Shown here piece after piece: positions 1 through 7,985 of a stretch of 64,000 nucleotides of DNA. The notes below the pieces were generated by a model. That model did no database searches, was not told the DNA's origin, and saw only the letters and a list, made by a program, of their open reading frames with translations. Each line of letters starts with the position of its first letter. Position 1 is the stretch's first letter. Source of the DNA: Rhodobiaceae bacterium (GTDB lineage Bacteria > Pseudomonadota > Alphaproteobacteria > Rhizobiales > JAKPQE01); contig JANQEG010000009.1 of assembly GCA_028278505.1 (NCBI GenBank), positions 1 to 64,000 on the forward strand, written 5' to 3'. Made by a program: the position numbers and the translations under genes.

Positions 1-1203
1 ACCACCGGCACCTATGCCAGCAAGAAGATGCACATGCTGCGCGTCAAATGTTCGGCGTGTCATCTGGAATGGGACAAATCGATCGCCCGCGAGGTCGTCC
101 AGAAACCGGATCTCGGCGCCCTTGCCGTCAAGGTCGGCAAGCCCAGCGTCGCCGTGTGCGGATCCTGTCATTTCGCCAGCGATGGCGGCGACGGCGTCAA
201 GCATGGCGATCTCGATTCGTCGCTCCTGAAGGCGACCAAGGACCTTGACGTCCACATGGCCAAGGACGGCCTTGGATTTTCCTGCACGACCTGCCACCAG
301 ACGGCGCGCCACCAGACCGTCGGCAGCCGCTACGATCCGGCGAGCAAGGAAACCAAAGGCGTCGATGTGGTCGGCGGCAGCCGGGCGACCTGCGCTTCCT
401 GCCACGGCCTGACCCCGCATCCCGCGACCGCCAATGTCAAATTGAACGATCACACCGACCGGATTGCCTGCCAGACCTGCCACATCCCGGCGCTGGCGCG
501 CGGCGGCGTGCCGACCATGACCTATTCGGACTGGTCGACCGCCGGACGGCTGAACGAAAAGAAGAAGGCGATCATCGAAAAGGATGCCGATGGACGGATC
601 ATCTATTCGTCACAGCGCGGCAACGCCGAATGGGCCGAGAATCTTGAACCGACCTATGTCTGGCTCAATGGCGAGATCAAATACCTGACCCTGTCGGACG
701 AGATCAACGCCGACGAAACCGTCCGTCTCAACACATTCGCCGGCAGCGCCGACGATCCGGATGCCCGCATCTGGCCGGTCAAGGTGCTGCGCGGCAAGCA
801 GCCGGTCGACACGGAGAAGTCGACGCTGGTTACGGCCCGCCTGTTCGGCAAGAAGAAGGACGCCTACTGGAAGGCCTATGACTGGGAGAAATCCATCCAT
901 GCCGGGATGGAGGCGGCCGGCCACGAGTTCAGCGGCAGTTTCGATTTTGTCGAAACCCAGATGTACATCACCGTCAACCATATGGTGGCGCCGGCCAAGG
1001 ACGCGCTGGCGTGCGACGCCTGCCACAGCCGCGACGGCCGGATGGCGGCGATCGCGGGAATTTACATGCCCGGGCGCGGTGCCGATCCGCTGGTCGACCT
1101 CATCGGCGTGGTGCTGCTGGCGGCAACGGCGGCCGGCGTGATCGGCCACGCCGCCTTACGGAAACTCCTCAAACGCAAAGCACACAGGACGCCGCAATCA
1201 TGA
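1..1203 (+). CDS. Multihaem cytochrome c, octahaem tetrathionate reductase (OTR) family, 5' end missing
   Basis: The reading frame is open at the left edge, so the N-terminus is outside the window; 400 codons are visible. Six CxxCH haem sites are seen, with the first cysteine at visible codons 17, 53, 95, 131, 157 and 338. The region between the fifth and sixth sites, and the 'NHMVAPAKDAL.CDACH' context of the last, resemble the OTR family as I remember it; two further haems upstream would make eight. A hydrophobic segment near the C-terminus followed by a basic tail (about codons 360-392) would anchor the protein with its haems in the periplasm. The stop overlaps the start of the cytochrome b gene (ATGA), so the two are translationally coupled. 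I infer a role as electron carrier between the cytochrome b and the downstream molybdoenzyme. An OTR-like reductase activity of its own is also possible. Confidence 0.8.
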   Translation, partial: TTGTYASKKMHMLRVKCSACHLEWDKSIAREVVQKPDLGALAVKVGKPSVAVCGSCHFASDGGDGVKHGDLDSSLLKATKDLDVHMAKDGLGFSCTTCHQTARHQTVGSRYDPASKETKGVDVVGGSRATCASCHGLTPHPATANVKLNDHTDRIACQTCHIPALARGGVPTMTYSDWSTAGRLNEKKKAIIEKDADGRIIYSSQRGNAEWAENLEPTYVWLNGEIKYLTLSDEINADETVRLNTFAGSADDPDARIWPVKVLRGKQPVDTEKSTLVTARLFGKKKDAYWKAYDWEKSIHAGMEAAGHEFSGSFDFVETQMYITVNHMVAPAKDALACDACHSRDGRMAAIAGIYMPGRGADPLVDLIGVVLLAATAAGVIGHAALRKLLKRKAHRTPQS

Positions 1204-1820
1204 CCGAACGCGTCTATCTCTTCACCCGTTTCGAAAGGTTCTGGCACTGGTCCCAGGCGGCGCTGATCATCTTCATGGCGACCACCGGATTCGAGATCCA
1301 CGGTTTCTATACGGTGTTCGGCTTCGAGCAGGCGCTGGGCCTGCACACCTTCGCGGCCTGGGCGCTGATCGGCCTGTGGGTGTTCGCCACGTTCTGGCAC
1401 GCCACGACCGGCGAATGGCGCCAATACATCCCGACCTTCGAGCGGATCAGCGCGATCGTGCATTACTACGCCATCGACATCTTCGGCGACGCCCCGCACC
1501 CCTACCACAAGACCCGGCTGCACAAGCACAATCCGCTGCAGCGTCTGGTCTATCTCGGCCTCTGGGTCGTCATCAATCCGGCGATCTGGATATCGGGCCT
1601 GCTCTACCTCTTCTACAACGATTGGGAAGCCTGGGGCCTGGCGCGGTTCCTCGATCTGGAAACGGTCGCGCTGGTCCATGCCTCGGCCGCCTTCCTGATC
1701 GTCATGTTCCTGATCGGACACGTTTATCTGGTCACCCTCGGTCGCACCACCTTCACCCATATCAAGGCGATGATCACCGGGTGGGACGATCTCGACACCG
1801 AAACGGAAGGAGGCAGCTAG
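1200..1820 (+). CDS. Cytochrome b561 / thiosulfate-reductase-type cytochrome b subunit
   Basis: A 206-residue membrane protein with about four hydrophobic helices and histidines suited to haem b ligation (H16 in 'FWHWSQ', H49, H67, and the 'LVHAS' and 'IGHVYL' histidines in the last helix). The pattern matches the b-type subunits of thiosulfate reductase, formate dehydrogenase-N and Ni/Fe hydrogenase, which exchange electrons with the quinone pool. The ATG at 1200 overlaps the cytochrome c stop and keeps the family N-terminus ('ERFWHW'), which supports the start. With the octahaem-type cytochrome it would form a quinol-oxidising membrane module for the molybdoenzyme. This is not the usual NrfD-type ArrC/PsrC anchor. 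The N-terminus is intact and nothing suggests degradation. Confidence 0.85.
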   Translation: MTERVYLFTRFERFWHWSQAALIIFMATTGFEIHGFYTVFGFEQALGLHTFAAWALIGLWVFATFWHATTGEWRQYIPTFERISAIVHYYAIDIFGDAPHPYHKTRLHKHNPLQRLVYLGLWVVINPAIWISGLLYLFYNDWEAWGLARFLDLETVALVHASAAFLIVMFLIGHVYLVTLGRTTFTHIKAMITGWDDLDTETEGGS

Positions 1821-1929
1821 ACGGCGCGGATCGTTCGAACTCGAGGGCGCCCGATCGATATGAATTTTGTTCTGAACCACCTAGCGCAACGCAAGGTTTC
1901 CCTTTGGAGACCGTCCAAGGAGGTGAGTC
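1821..1929 (+). promoter_or_regulatory. Intercistronic gap with strong ribosome binding site for the Mo subunit
   Basis: A 109-base gap separates the cytochrome b stop from the molybdoenzyme ATG. It ends in an AGGAGGTG Shine-Dalgarno sequence about six bases before ATG 1930, which fixes that start. The gap is longer than others in the operon and could hold a second promoter, but I see no convincing -35/-10 pair. Confidence 0.5.
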
Positions 1930-4488
1930 ATGAAGCTCAATCGTCGAGACTTTATCAGGAGTTCCGCCGTGACCGGCGGTGCCGTCGTAACCGCGGCCAT
2001 GGTTGCGGATACCCGGCCCGCGGGCGCGCAAACCGACGGGCCCGCGCCGTTGCCGGCCTCGCCCGGCCCGGGGGAATGGTTGCCGACCGTGTGTCAGGGC
2101 TGCACGTCCTGGTGCGCCGCCGAAGCCTTCGTCCAGGACGGCCGGGTCGTCAGGGTGCGCGGACACCATCTGTCCAAGAGCAGCGGCGGCTATCTGTGCC
2201 CGCGCGGCCATCTCGGCATCGCCCAGATGTATGATCCCGATCGCGTCAAGGTGCCGATGAAGCGGACCAATCCGCAAAAGGGCCGCGGCGTCGATCCGAA
2301 ATTCGTCCCGATCAGTTGGGACGAGGCGCTCGATATGATCGCCGACAAGATGATGGAACTGCGCAACAACGACGAAACCCACAAATTCATGGTGATGCGC
2401 GGCCGCTACACCTATTGCCGCGACGTCATCTATGACGCCCTGCCGAAGATCTTCGGCTCGCCCAACAACATCTCGCACAGCGCCATCTGCGCCGAGGCGG
2501 AGAAGTTCGGGTCCTATTACACCGAAGGCTACTGGGACTATCGCGACTACGATCTCGCCGCTTCGAAATACGTCATCTGCTTCGGCGCCGATCCGATCGC
2601 CTCGAACCGGCAGGTCCCGAACGCGATCCGGCAATGGGGCAAGCTGCTCGACCGGGGAACCGTTGTTGCGGTTGATCCGCGGTTGTCGGCGACCGCCTCC
2701 AAGGCGCATGAATGGATGCCGGTCAAGCCGGGCGAGGACAGCGCGCTGGCGGTGGCGCTGGCCCATGTGATCCTCACCGAAGGCCTGTGGAGCCGCGAAT
2801 TCGTCGGCGACTTCAAGGACGGCAACAACGCCTTCAAAGCCGGCGAGACCGTGGATGAGGCGGCCTTTGACGAGAAGCTGACCAATGGCGTCGTCAAATG
2901 GTGGAACATCGAACTGAAGGACCGGACGCCGGAATGGGCCGAGAAGGTCTGCCTGGTGCCGGCCGATCAGATCCGCCGCGTCGCCATCGGCTTCGCCAAG
3001 GCGGCCCCGAACGCCATGGTGTGGATGGCGCCGGGTGCGTCCATGCAGCCGCGCGGGGCCTATGGCGCCCTCGCCGCCCATGCCCTCAACGGCCTGGTCG
3101 GCGGCGCCGACAACGAAGGCGGCTCGCTGCAGAAGATGAGCGCGAAATACACGCACATCCCGCTCTACAAGGACAAGTACAAGCCCTATCTCGACGAGAT
3201 CGCCCAGAAGGGCTTAAAAAACAAAAAGATCGATCAGCGAGGAACGCTTGAATTTCCATCGCTCAACAAGAAACCGGGCGGCGGCGTCGTCACCAACCGG
3301 GCGGCGGACGGGATCCTCGACGAGAACCCGAACGAGATCAAGGTCGCCATCGGCTACTGGAACAACTTCCCGTTCTCGTGCACCGGCGCGACCCGTTGGG
3401 AAAAGGCGCTGACCAAGCTGCCGTTCTTCGCCCATATCGTCACCAACCCGTCGGAGATGAGCCAGTTTGCCGACGTCGTGCTGCCGGCATCGTTCAGCAT
3501 GTTCGAACGCTGGGGTCTGCTGCCGAGCAAGTACAACCGGCACAGCTACATCATCATGAACCAGCCGGTGGTCAAACCCTTGTGGGACACGCGCACGGAT
3601 GAGACCGAAGTCGTCTGGATGCTGGCCAAGAAGCTGAAGGAGAAGGGATTTGCCAATCTCTTCGACTATTTCCAGACCGAAATGACGGATCCGGAAACCG
3701 GCAAACCGGCCGAAAACGAAGCCGAGTTCGGCAAGATCACGGTCAAGATCATGACCGAGAAGCAGTGGAACCCGGAAAAGTACCACAGCGGCGACAAGTT
3801 CGACGGCTGGGAGGCGTTCCAGAAAGTCGGCCTGTGGCAGTCGGACCAGTATCCGTACAAGAAAAAGTGGGAGAAGGGCTTCAAGACCAAAACCAAGAAG
3901 TTCGAATTCTACAGCGAGACCTTGAAGGACGTGCTCACCAAGCACGCCGAGAAGCACGGTGTCGACATCGACAAGGTGATGGAGGTCACCCAATATGCGG
4001 GCCGCGGCGAACAGGTCTTCGTGCCGCATTGGGAGCCGGCCAAATATCACGGCGACGAGGCGGAGTATCCGTTCGTCTTCATGGACAGCCGCAGCCGGCT
4101 GAGCCGCGAGGGCCGGTCGCAGAACCTGAAGGAATTCTACGAATTCAAGAAATGCGATCCCGGCGACACCAGCCATGTCGACGTGCTCAAGATCAATCCG
4201 AAGGATGCCGCCACACTCGGGGTATCAACCGGTGACTGGGTCACGGTGACGTCGCCTGAAAAGAGCGTGAAGGTTCAGGTCAAGCTCTGGGAGGGCGTGC
4301 GCCCCGGCACGGTCAACAAGACGTTCGGCATGGGCCATTGGGCCTATGGACGGATCGCCGCCGAGGACTACGGCAAGCACGCTGCCCGCGGTTTCAACAA
4401 CAACGAATTGCTGCCGGCCGACTATGACCGGCTGAGCGGTTCGACCGCGCGCCATGCCGTGAGCCGGGTCAGGATCGAGAAGGTCTGA
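1930..4488 (+). CDS. Tat-exported molybdopterin oxidoreductase, ArrA-like (respiratory arsenate reductase family)
   Basis: 852 residues. A twin-arginine signal (RRDFIR at 5-10, hydrophobic stretch to about 33) sends the folded enzyme to the periplasm. C55, C58, C62 and C90 form the N-terminal [4Fe-4S] site. The active-site strip matches ArrA: RGRY at 157-160, then H183, S184, C187 (Mo ligand), K192 and Y204. As I remember the Shewanella ANA-3 ArrA structure, the arsenate-contacting residues are R165, Y166, H189, S190, K198 and Y210 with Mo ligand C193, so each is displaced by exactly six here. ArxA-type arsenite oxidases instead carry a GRGWG-like motif. Length (about 850) also fits ArrA and is shorter than TtrA (about 1000). 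Reduction of arsenate is therefore the best guess; other oxyanions or sulfur compounds are not excluded. A Fe-S partner and a TorD chaperone follow, as in arr operons. Confidence 0.8.
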   Translation: MKLNRRDFIRSSAVTGGAVVTAAMVADTRPAGAQTDGPAPLPASPGPGEWLPTVCQGCTSWCAAEAFVQDGRVVRVRGHHLSKSSGGYLCPRGHLGIAQMYDPDRVKVPMKRTNPQKGRGVDPKFVPISWDEALDMIADKMMELRNNDETHKFMVMRGRYTYCRDVIYDALPKIFGSPNNISHSAICAEAEKFGSYYTEGYWDYRDYDLAASKYVICFGADPIASNRQVPNAIRQWGKLLDRGTVVAVDPRLSATASKAHEWMPVKPGEDSALAVALAHVILTEGLWSREFVGDFKDGNNAFKAGETVDEAAFDEKLTNGVVKWWNIELKDRTPEWAEKVCLVPADQIRRVAIGFAKAAPNAMVWMAPGASMQPRGAYGALAAHALNGLVGGADNEGGSLQKMSAKYTHIPLYKDKYKPYLDEIAQKGLKNKKIDQRGTLEFPSLNKKPGGGVVTNRAADGILDENPNEIKVAIGYWNNFPFSCTGATRWEKALTKLPFFAHIVTNPSEMSQFADVVLPASFSMFERWGLLPSKYNRHSYIIMNQPVVKPLWDTRTDETEVVWMLAKKLKEKGFANLFDYFQTEMTDPETGKPAENEAEFGKITVKIMTEKQWNPEKYHSGDKFDGWEAFQKVGLWQSDQYPYKKKWEKGFKTKTKKFEFYSETLKDVLTKHAEKHGVDIDKVMEVTQYAGRGEQVFVPHWEPAKYHGDEAEYPFVFMDSRSRLSREGRSQNLKEFYEFKKCDPGDTSHVDVLKINPKDAATLGVSTGDWVTVTSPEKSVKVQVKLWEGVRPGTVNKTFGMGHWAYGRIAAEDYGKHAARGFNNNELLPADYDRLSGSTARHAVSRVRIEKV

Positions 4489-4518
4489 CTGCCGACCGAC
4501 CGATGAGAGGAACGAATC

Positions 4519-5295
4519 ATGTCTGTTAAATATGGAATGGTCATCGACCTGCACAATTGCGTCGGCTGTGGCAGTTGCGCATTGGCCTGCAAGGTCGAAA
4601 ACAACACCCAGGCTCGGGCCCATGGCCAGAGCTTCAACTGGGCCGACTTCACCATGGAGACCACGGGCACGTTCCCGGACGTGACCTACACGCAGATGCC
4701 GGTGCTGTGCAATCACTGCAGCGAACCGCCCTGCGTGGAGGAATGCCCGACCGAGCCGAAGTCGATGTTCACCACGCCCGAAGGCATCGTCATGTTCAAC
4801 CAGGAACGGTGCATCGGCTGCGGTGCCTGTCTGGATGCCTGCCCCTACAGCGTCAAGGAACTGGGCGAAGACAGCAATGACGGCGCCAGCTACAGCGTCA
4901 TCAGCTTCAACCCGTTCAAGAAGAAGGTGCACCCGGACTGGCTGGACACCACTGCCGCGATCCCCGGCTGCACCAGTTCCGGCGCGGAAGTCGTCGAGGC
5001 GACCGGCAACATGCCGCCGGCGACCAACAAATTCGTCTCCGGCGACGTGCCGCAGGTCCGCAATATGGGCATCATCGAGAAGTGCACGTTCTGCTACCAC
5101 AGGACGATCAATGGCGAATTGCCGGCCTGTGTCGAGGTGTGCCCGTCGGACGCCCGGATCTTCGGCGATCAAAACGATCCAAACTCGAAAATCGCCAAGA
5201 CCCTGGCCGCCCACGAGGCGACGCGGTTGCAGGAAGACGAAGGGACCGAACCCAACGTCTTCTACATCCGTAGCTACAGCGATCCGAGGATCTAG
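4519..5295 (+). CDS. Four-cluster ferredoxin-type subunit, ArrB/PsrB/DmsB-like
   Basis: 258 residues with no signal peptide, as expected for a subunit exported with its Tat partner. Four cysteine clusters are visible: C14/C17/C20/C24 at the N-terminus, a 'CNHC...C...C' group, 'CIGCGACLDAC', and a C-terminal 'CTFC...C...C' group. This is the standard 4x[4Fe-4S] wire of the PsrB/PhsB/ArrB/DmsB family. Between the second and third-to-fourth clusters there is an insertion rich in Asp, Ser and Thr (about residues 115-175). GAGAGGAA lies ahead of the ATG, 30 bases after the Mo subunit. It should carry electrons from the membrane cytochromes to the Mo subunit. Fe-S binding is near certain; assignment to ArrB specifically rests on the neighbouring gene. 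Confidence 0.85.
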   Translation: MSVKYGMVIDLHNCVGCGSCALACKVENNTQARAHGQSFNWADFTMETTGTFPDVTYTQMPVLCNHCSEPPCVEECPTEPKSMFTTPEGIVMFNQERCIGCGACLDACPYSVKELGEDSNDGASYSVISFNPFKKKVHPDWLDTTAAIPGCTSSGAEVVEATGNMPPATNKFVSGDVPQVRNMGIIEKCTFCYHRTINGELPACVEVCPSDARIFGDQNDPNSKIAKTLAAHEATRLQEDEGTEPNVFYIRSYSDPRI

Positions 5296-5316
5296 GGATC
5301 GCTTGAGCGGCAGAGC

Positions 5317-5346
5317 GGGACGGGGTCGCGCGCCCCCGTCCCTCTT
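5317..5346 (+). terminator. GC-rich intercistronic hairpin between Fe-S subunit and chaperone genes
   Basis: A perfect 9-bp stem, GGGACGGGG (5317-5325) with CCCCGTCCC (5334-5342), encloses an 8-base loop and is followed by TCTTT. The U-run is short, so it is more likely a partial terminator or mRNA-stabilising element that lowers chaperone expression relative to the structural subunits than a complete stop. Confidence 0.5.
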
Positions 5347-5359
5347 TGCGGAGGTTCTG

Positions 5360-5983
5360 ATGAACGACCTTCAGGCCGAAATGAACGCCCGTCTTCGTGC
5401 CAAGGCAGACGTCTATCGTCTGCTCAGCGCCTGCTATTACGAGCCCGAAGACGCGTTTCTCCAGGAGGATGTGTTCGGCCAGATCCAGTCGGCGCTGTCG
5501 GTGCTGTCCGGCGATCTGGCCGAAGCGGCCGCAAGCCTCGCTGCGTCCTATCGGGAGGCGGGGCAGGAGGCGCTGATGCTCGATCACACAGGGCTGTTTC
5601 TCGGGCCCTTCAACGTTCGCGCCAAGCCCTACGGTTCGGTCTATCTCGACGGCGAAAACGTGGTCATGGGCAACTCGACCATGGCGGTCCTGGCGCTCTA
5701 CCGGGACGCCGGGTTCCATGTCGACGACGCCTTTCGTGAAATGCCCGATCACGTGGCGCTGGAACTGGAGTTTCTCTACCTGCTGAACGCGCGTCTGGCC
5801 CAGGAGGAGCGAACCGATGAGCGCCAACGGCTCACCGGGCTGAAGGACACGTTCCTGCGCGTGCATCTCGGCCAGTGGATCGTGCCTTTCGCCGAGGCCG
5901 TGGAACGCGGGGCCGATACCGAATTCTATAAAGGGCTTGCGGCGCTGACGCGGCGCTTCGTCCACTGGGACTATCATGGCTAA
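5360..5983 (+). CDS. TorD/DmsD-family molybdoenzyme chaperone
   Basis: 207 residues, almost wholly helical. Family hallmarks are the 'DHTGLFLGP' segment followed by 'KPYGSVYLDG' in the middle, and 'MPDHVALELEFLYLL' in the second half (compare the conserved E-PDH-x3-E-FL of TorD proteins). Members bind the Tat signal peptide of a partner molybdoenzyme and hold it until the cofactor is inserted. The partner is presumably the Mo subunit at 1930-4488. The ATG at 5360 is preceded by GGAGG at a proper distance; a longer in-frame extension upstream lacks family similarity. ArrD and TtrD are functional equivalents in related operons. It acts in the cytoplasm. Confidence 0.85.
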   Translation: MNDLQAEMNARLRAKADVYRLLSACYYEPEDAFLQEDVFGQIQSALSVLSGDLAEAAASLAASYREAGQEALMLDHTGLFLGPFNVRAKPYGSVYLDGENVVMGNSTMAVLALYRDAGFHVDDAFREMPDHVALELEFLYLLNARLAQEERTDERQRLTGLKDTFLRVHLGQWIVPFAEAVERGADTEFYKGLAALTRRFVHWDYHG

Positions 5984-5998
5984 TACTGGTTGCCTGTC

Positions 5999-6988
5999 AT
6001 GAATTCACCGCTTGGCGGCTATGCTTTGAGGGCGGTCACGCCGGAGACTTCGATTTCCGTCGACCGGTCGCGTTGCGTGCGGCATCGGTGCACGAAAAAC
6101 GCCTGCACCGGATGCATCGAGGCCTGCCCGGCGGGCGCCGTCTCGTGGGGGGCTGGGGGGCTCCGCATCGATCCCGTCGCCTGCCGGCAGTGCCTCAATT
6201 GCCTCGCGGCCTGCCCGACCGCTGCACTTTCCTTAGCTGAACTGTCGCTGCCGCGCCTGCTCAACGATCTGGCGCGCCAGGCGCGGCCGGTGCTTGGCTG
6301 CCAATTGCGGCCGGACACCGACGCCCATGCCCGCATGCCCTGCCTCGGCCGTCTCGCCGATCCGGAGCTGATGGTGCTTTGCGTCCTGGTGTTCTCCGAC
6401 GGCCTGACCGTCAACCTCTCGGCCTGTTCGGCATGCGTCAACGCGCCCGTTCTGGCCGGTATCGAGGCGGCGCATCGGCGGCTGGACGAGCTGGTGCCGG
6501 GTCATGCCATCAGGCTGGTCCGGACCCGGGAAGAGCTCGATTTCGAACCGCCCGCCCTGTCGCGGCGCGAACTCTTTGCCCTCTTTCGCGATCGCTCCGC
6601 ACGCTCTGCCATGAGCATGGTCGCGCGCCTTCACGGCGATGCGCCGCGCCAGGCCTATGGCGACAAGCAGGTTCCCCCGGTCCGGGCGATGCTTTTGAAC
6701 GCGCTGGAGGAAACGGACCCGGCGAAACGCCAGCTCATCGCCGCCCGGTTGTTCGGCAGAATCGAATTCACCGACGATTGCGTAAGGGCCGACAGATGCA
6801 TCGGTGTCTGCCCCACCGGCGCGATCGCGCCTGCAAAGTCGGATGACGGTTCACCGTCATTCAATTCAGACTTTTGCGTGTCCTGCGGATCCTGCCAAAT
6901 GTTTTGCCGCAATGGCGGCGTTCGCCTTTCGAAAGAACAGGCGATGGACGCCGGCGGCGCCCCGTCGAGGGAACAGGCCATCTGTTGA
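5999..6988 (+). CDS. Polyferredoxin-like 4Fe-4S protein of unknown role in the Arr-like operon
   Basis: About 329 residues and soluble. N-terminal clusters: C26, C31, C36, C39, C43 and then C62, C65, C68, C72, a dicluster ferredoxin pattern. The middle (about 95-200) has a 'CLGRLADPEL' segment and further cysteines ('LSACSACVNAP') but no family I recognise. The C-terminus has another pair of ferredoxin motifs ('CVRADRCIGVCPTGAI' and 'CVSCGSCQMFC'). ATG 5999 is used here; a TTG at 5990 in the same frame is possible, and neither has a good ribosome binding site. It starts 16 bases after the chaperone gene, so it is in the operon. It has no export signal, so a cytoplasmic role in maturation or electron supply (compare NapF) is inferred, not shown. 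Confidence 0.7.
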   Translation: MNSPLGGYALRAVTPETSISVDRSRCVRHRCTKNACTGCIEACPAGAVSWGAGGLRIDPVACRQCLNCLAACPTAALSLAELSLPRLLNDLARQARPVLGCQLRPDTDAHARMPCLGRLADPELMVLCVLVFSDGLTVNLSACSACVNAPVLAGIEAAHRRLDELVPGHAIRLVRTREELDFEPPALSRRELFALFRDRSARSAMSMVARLHGDAPRQAYGDKQVPPVRAMLLNALEETDPAKRQLIAARLFGRIEFTDDCVRADRCIGVCPTGAIAPAKSDDGSPSFNSDFCVSCGSCQMFCRNGGVRLSKEQAMDAGGAPSREQAIC

Positions 6989-7094
6989 GGGTTGGTGCAA
7001 ATGCACGATTGAGTTTGTGCCCGTTTTGCCCCGGTCCGCCGCTGGTCGAAGCCGGTCGATCGCAGCGGTATCGGCACGCCGCCGCCCTTTCCGC

Positions 7095-7778
7095 CTACTC
7101 CCCCGGCCTGAACGCCTCGAAATCCAGCTCAAGCTCGTCGCCCCAGACCGCGCGAAGATAGGCGCGCCGGTCGGCACCGAGATTGTGCTCAGTGATGAGG
7201 TCGAGGTTCTTCTTGCGGAAGTCCTGGTGGTAGGTTTCGGCCCGGTAGAAGCGGCCGGCCGGCACGATCTCGACGACGATCGGCTTGTCGTAGCGGCCCG
7301 AGCGCGCCAGGTCGTCCCGGGATTGCTCCGCAAGCACCTTCTGTTCCGGCGTATGATAGAGAATCATCGGACGGTAATAGCGGCCGCGGTCGATGAACTG
7401 GCCGCCGGCATCGGTCGGGTCGATCGTCCGCCAGTAGACCTGCAAGAGCCCCTCATAGGTCATCTCGCGGGCATCATAGATGACCCGCACCACCTCGACA
7501 TGGCCGGTCTCGTCGGTGATGACCTCGTCATAGGAGGGATAGGGCTTTTCGCCGCCGGTATAGCCGTTCAGCGCCGCCTTGACGCCGGGAACCTGCTCGA
7601 AGGCGTGCTCGACGCACCAGAAGCAGCCGCCGGCAAAGGTGGCGACGGTCAGGCTTGAGCCTTCTCCGGCCTCCGCGCCGTCGATTTCGCCGAGCGATTG
7701 CGCGTTGACGCGCGGCGCAGCCGTCGCCGCAATTGCGATCAATACGACGATCGCCCACTGCTTCAGTACCTGTTTCAA
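7095..7778 (-). CDS. msrA: Peptide methionine sulfoxide reductase MsrA, with export signal
   Basis: Reduces methionine-S-sulfoxide in proteins. The catalytic motif GGCFWC is at about residues 50-55 (C52 nucleophile), followed by the MsrA core with 'GYTGG' and 'GHVEVVRVIYD'. A hydrophobic segment (about 7-21) ending in 'RVNAQS' looks like a Sec signal peptide, so this is a periplasmic form. The start is uncertain: I chose TTG 7778, which puts the signal at the N-terminus and has GAGAG upstream. A longer frame reaches 7940 but adds an arginine-rich stretch with no similarity. No msrB is adjacent. The gene converges on the Arr-like operon and diverges from glyS. Confidence 0.85.
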   Translation of the reverse strand: MKQVLKQWAIVVLIAIAATAAPRVNAQSLGEIDGAEAGEGSSLTVATFAGGCFWCVEHAFEQVPGVKAALNGYTGGEKPYPSYDEVITDETGHVEVVRVIYDAREMTYEGLLQVYWRTIDPTDAGGQFIDRGRYYRPMILYHTPEQKVLAEQSRDDLARSGRYDKPIVVEIVPAGRFYRAETYHQDFRKKNLDLITEHNLGADRRAYLRAVWGDELELDFEAFRPGE

Positions 7779-7985
7779 ATCTCTCGTCCGTGCTTTTCCG
7801 GTTTCGTATATTCGATTTCGCGAATGTTTATCCGACCAAAGCCGAGGCCGCCAGCGCACGCATTGTCGCGCCCGGGGGACATCCGGCCCGCCGTCTTCCG
7901 TCGATCCGTGCCCCAGTATGCAGCAATTCGCGGATGACAATTTGCCTGCAACCGGCTACCACGCTGTCGCGACGGAGGGGCCGGA

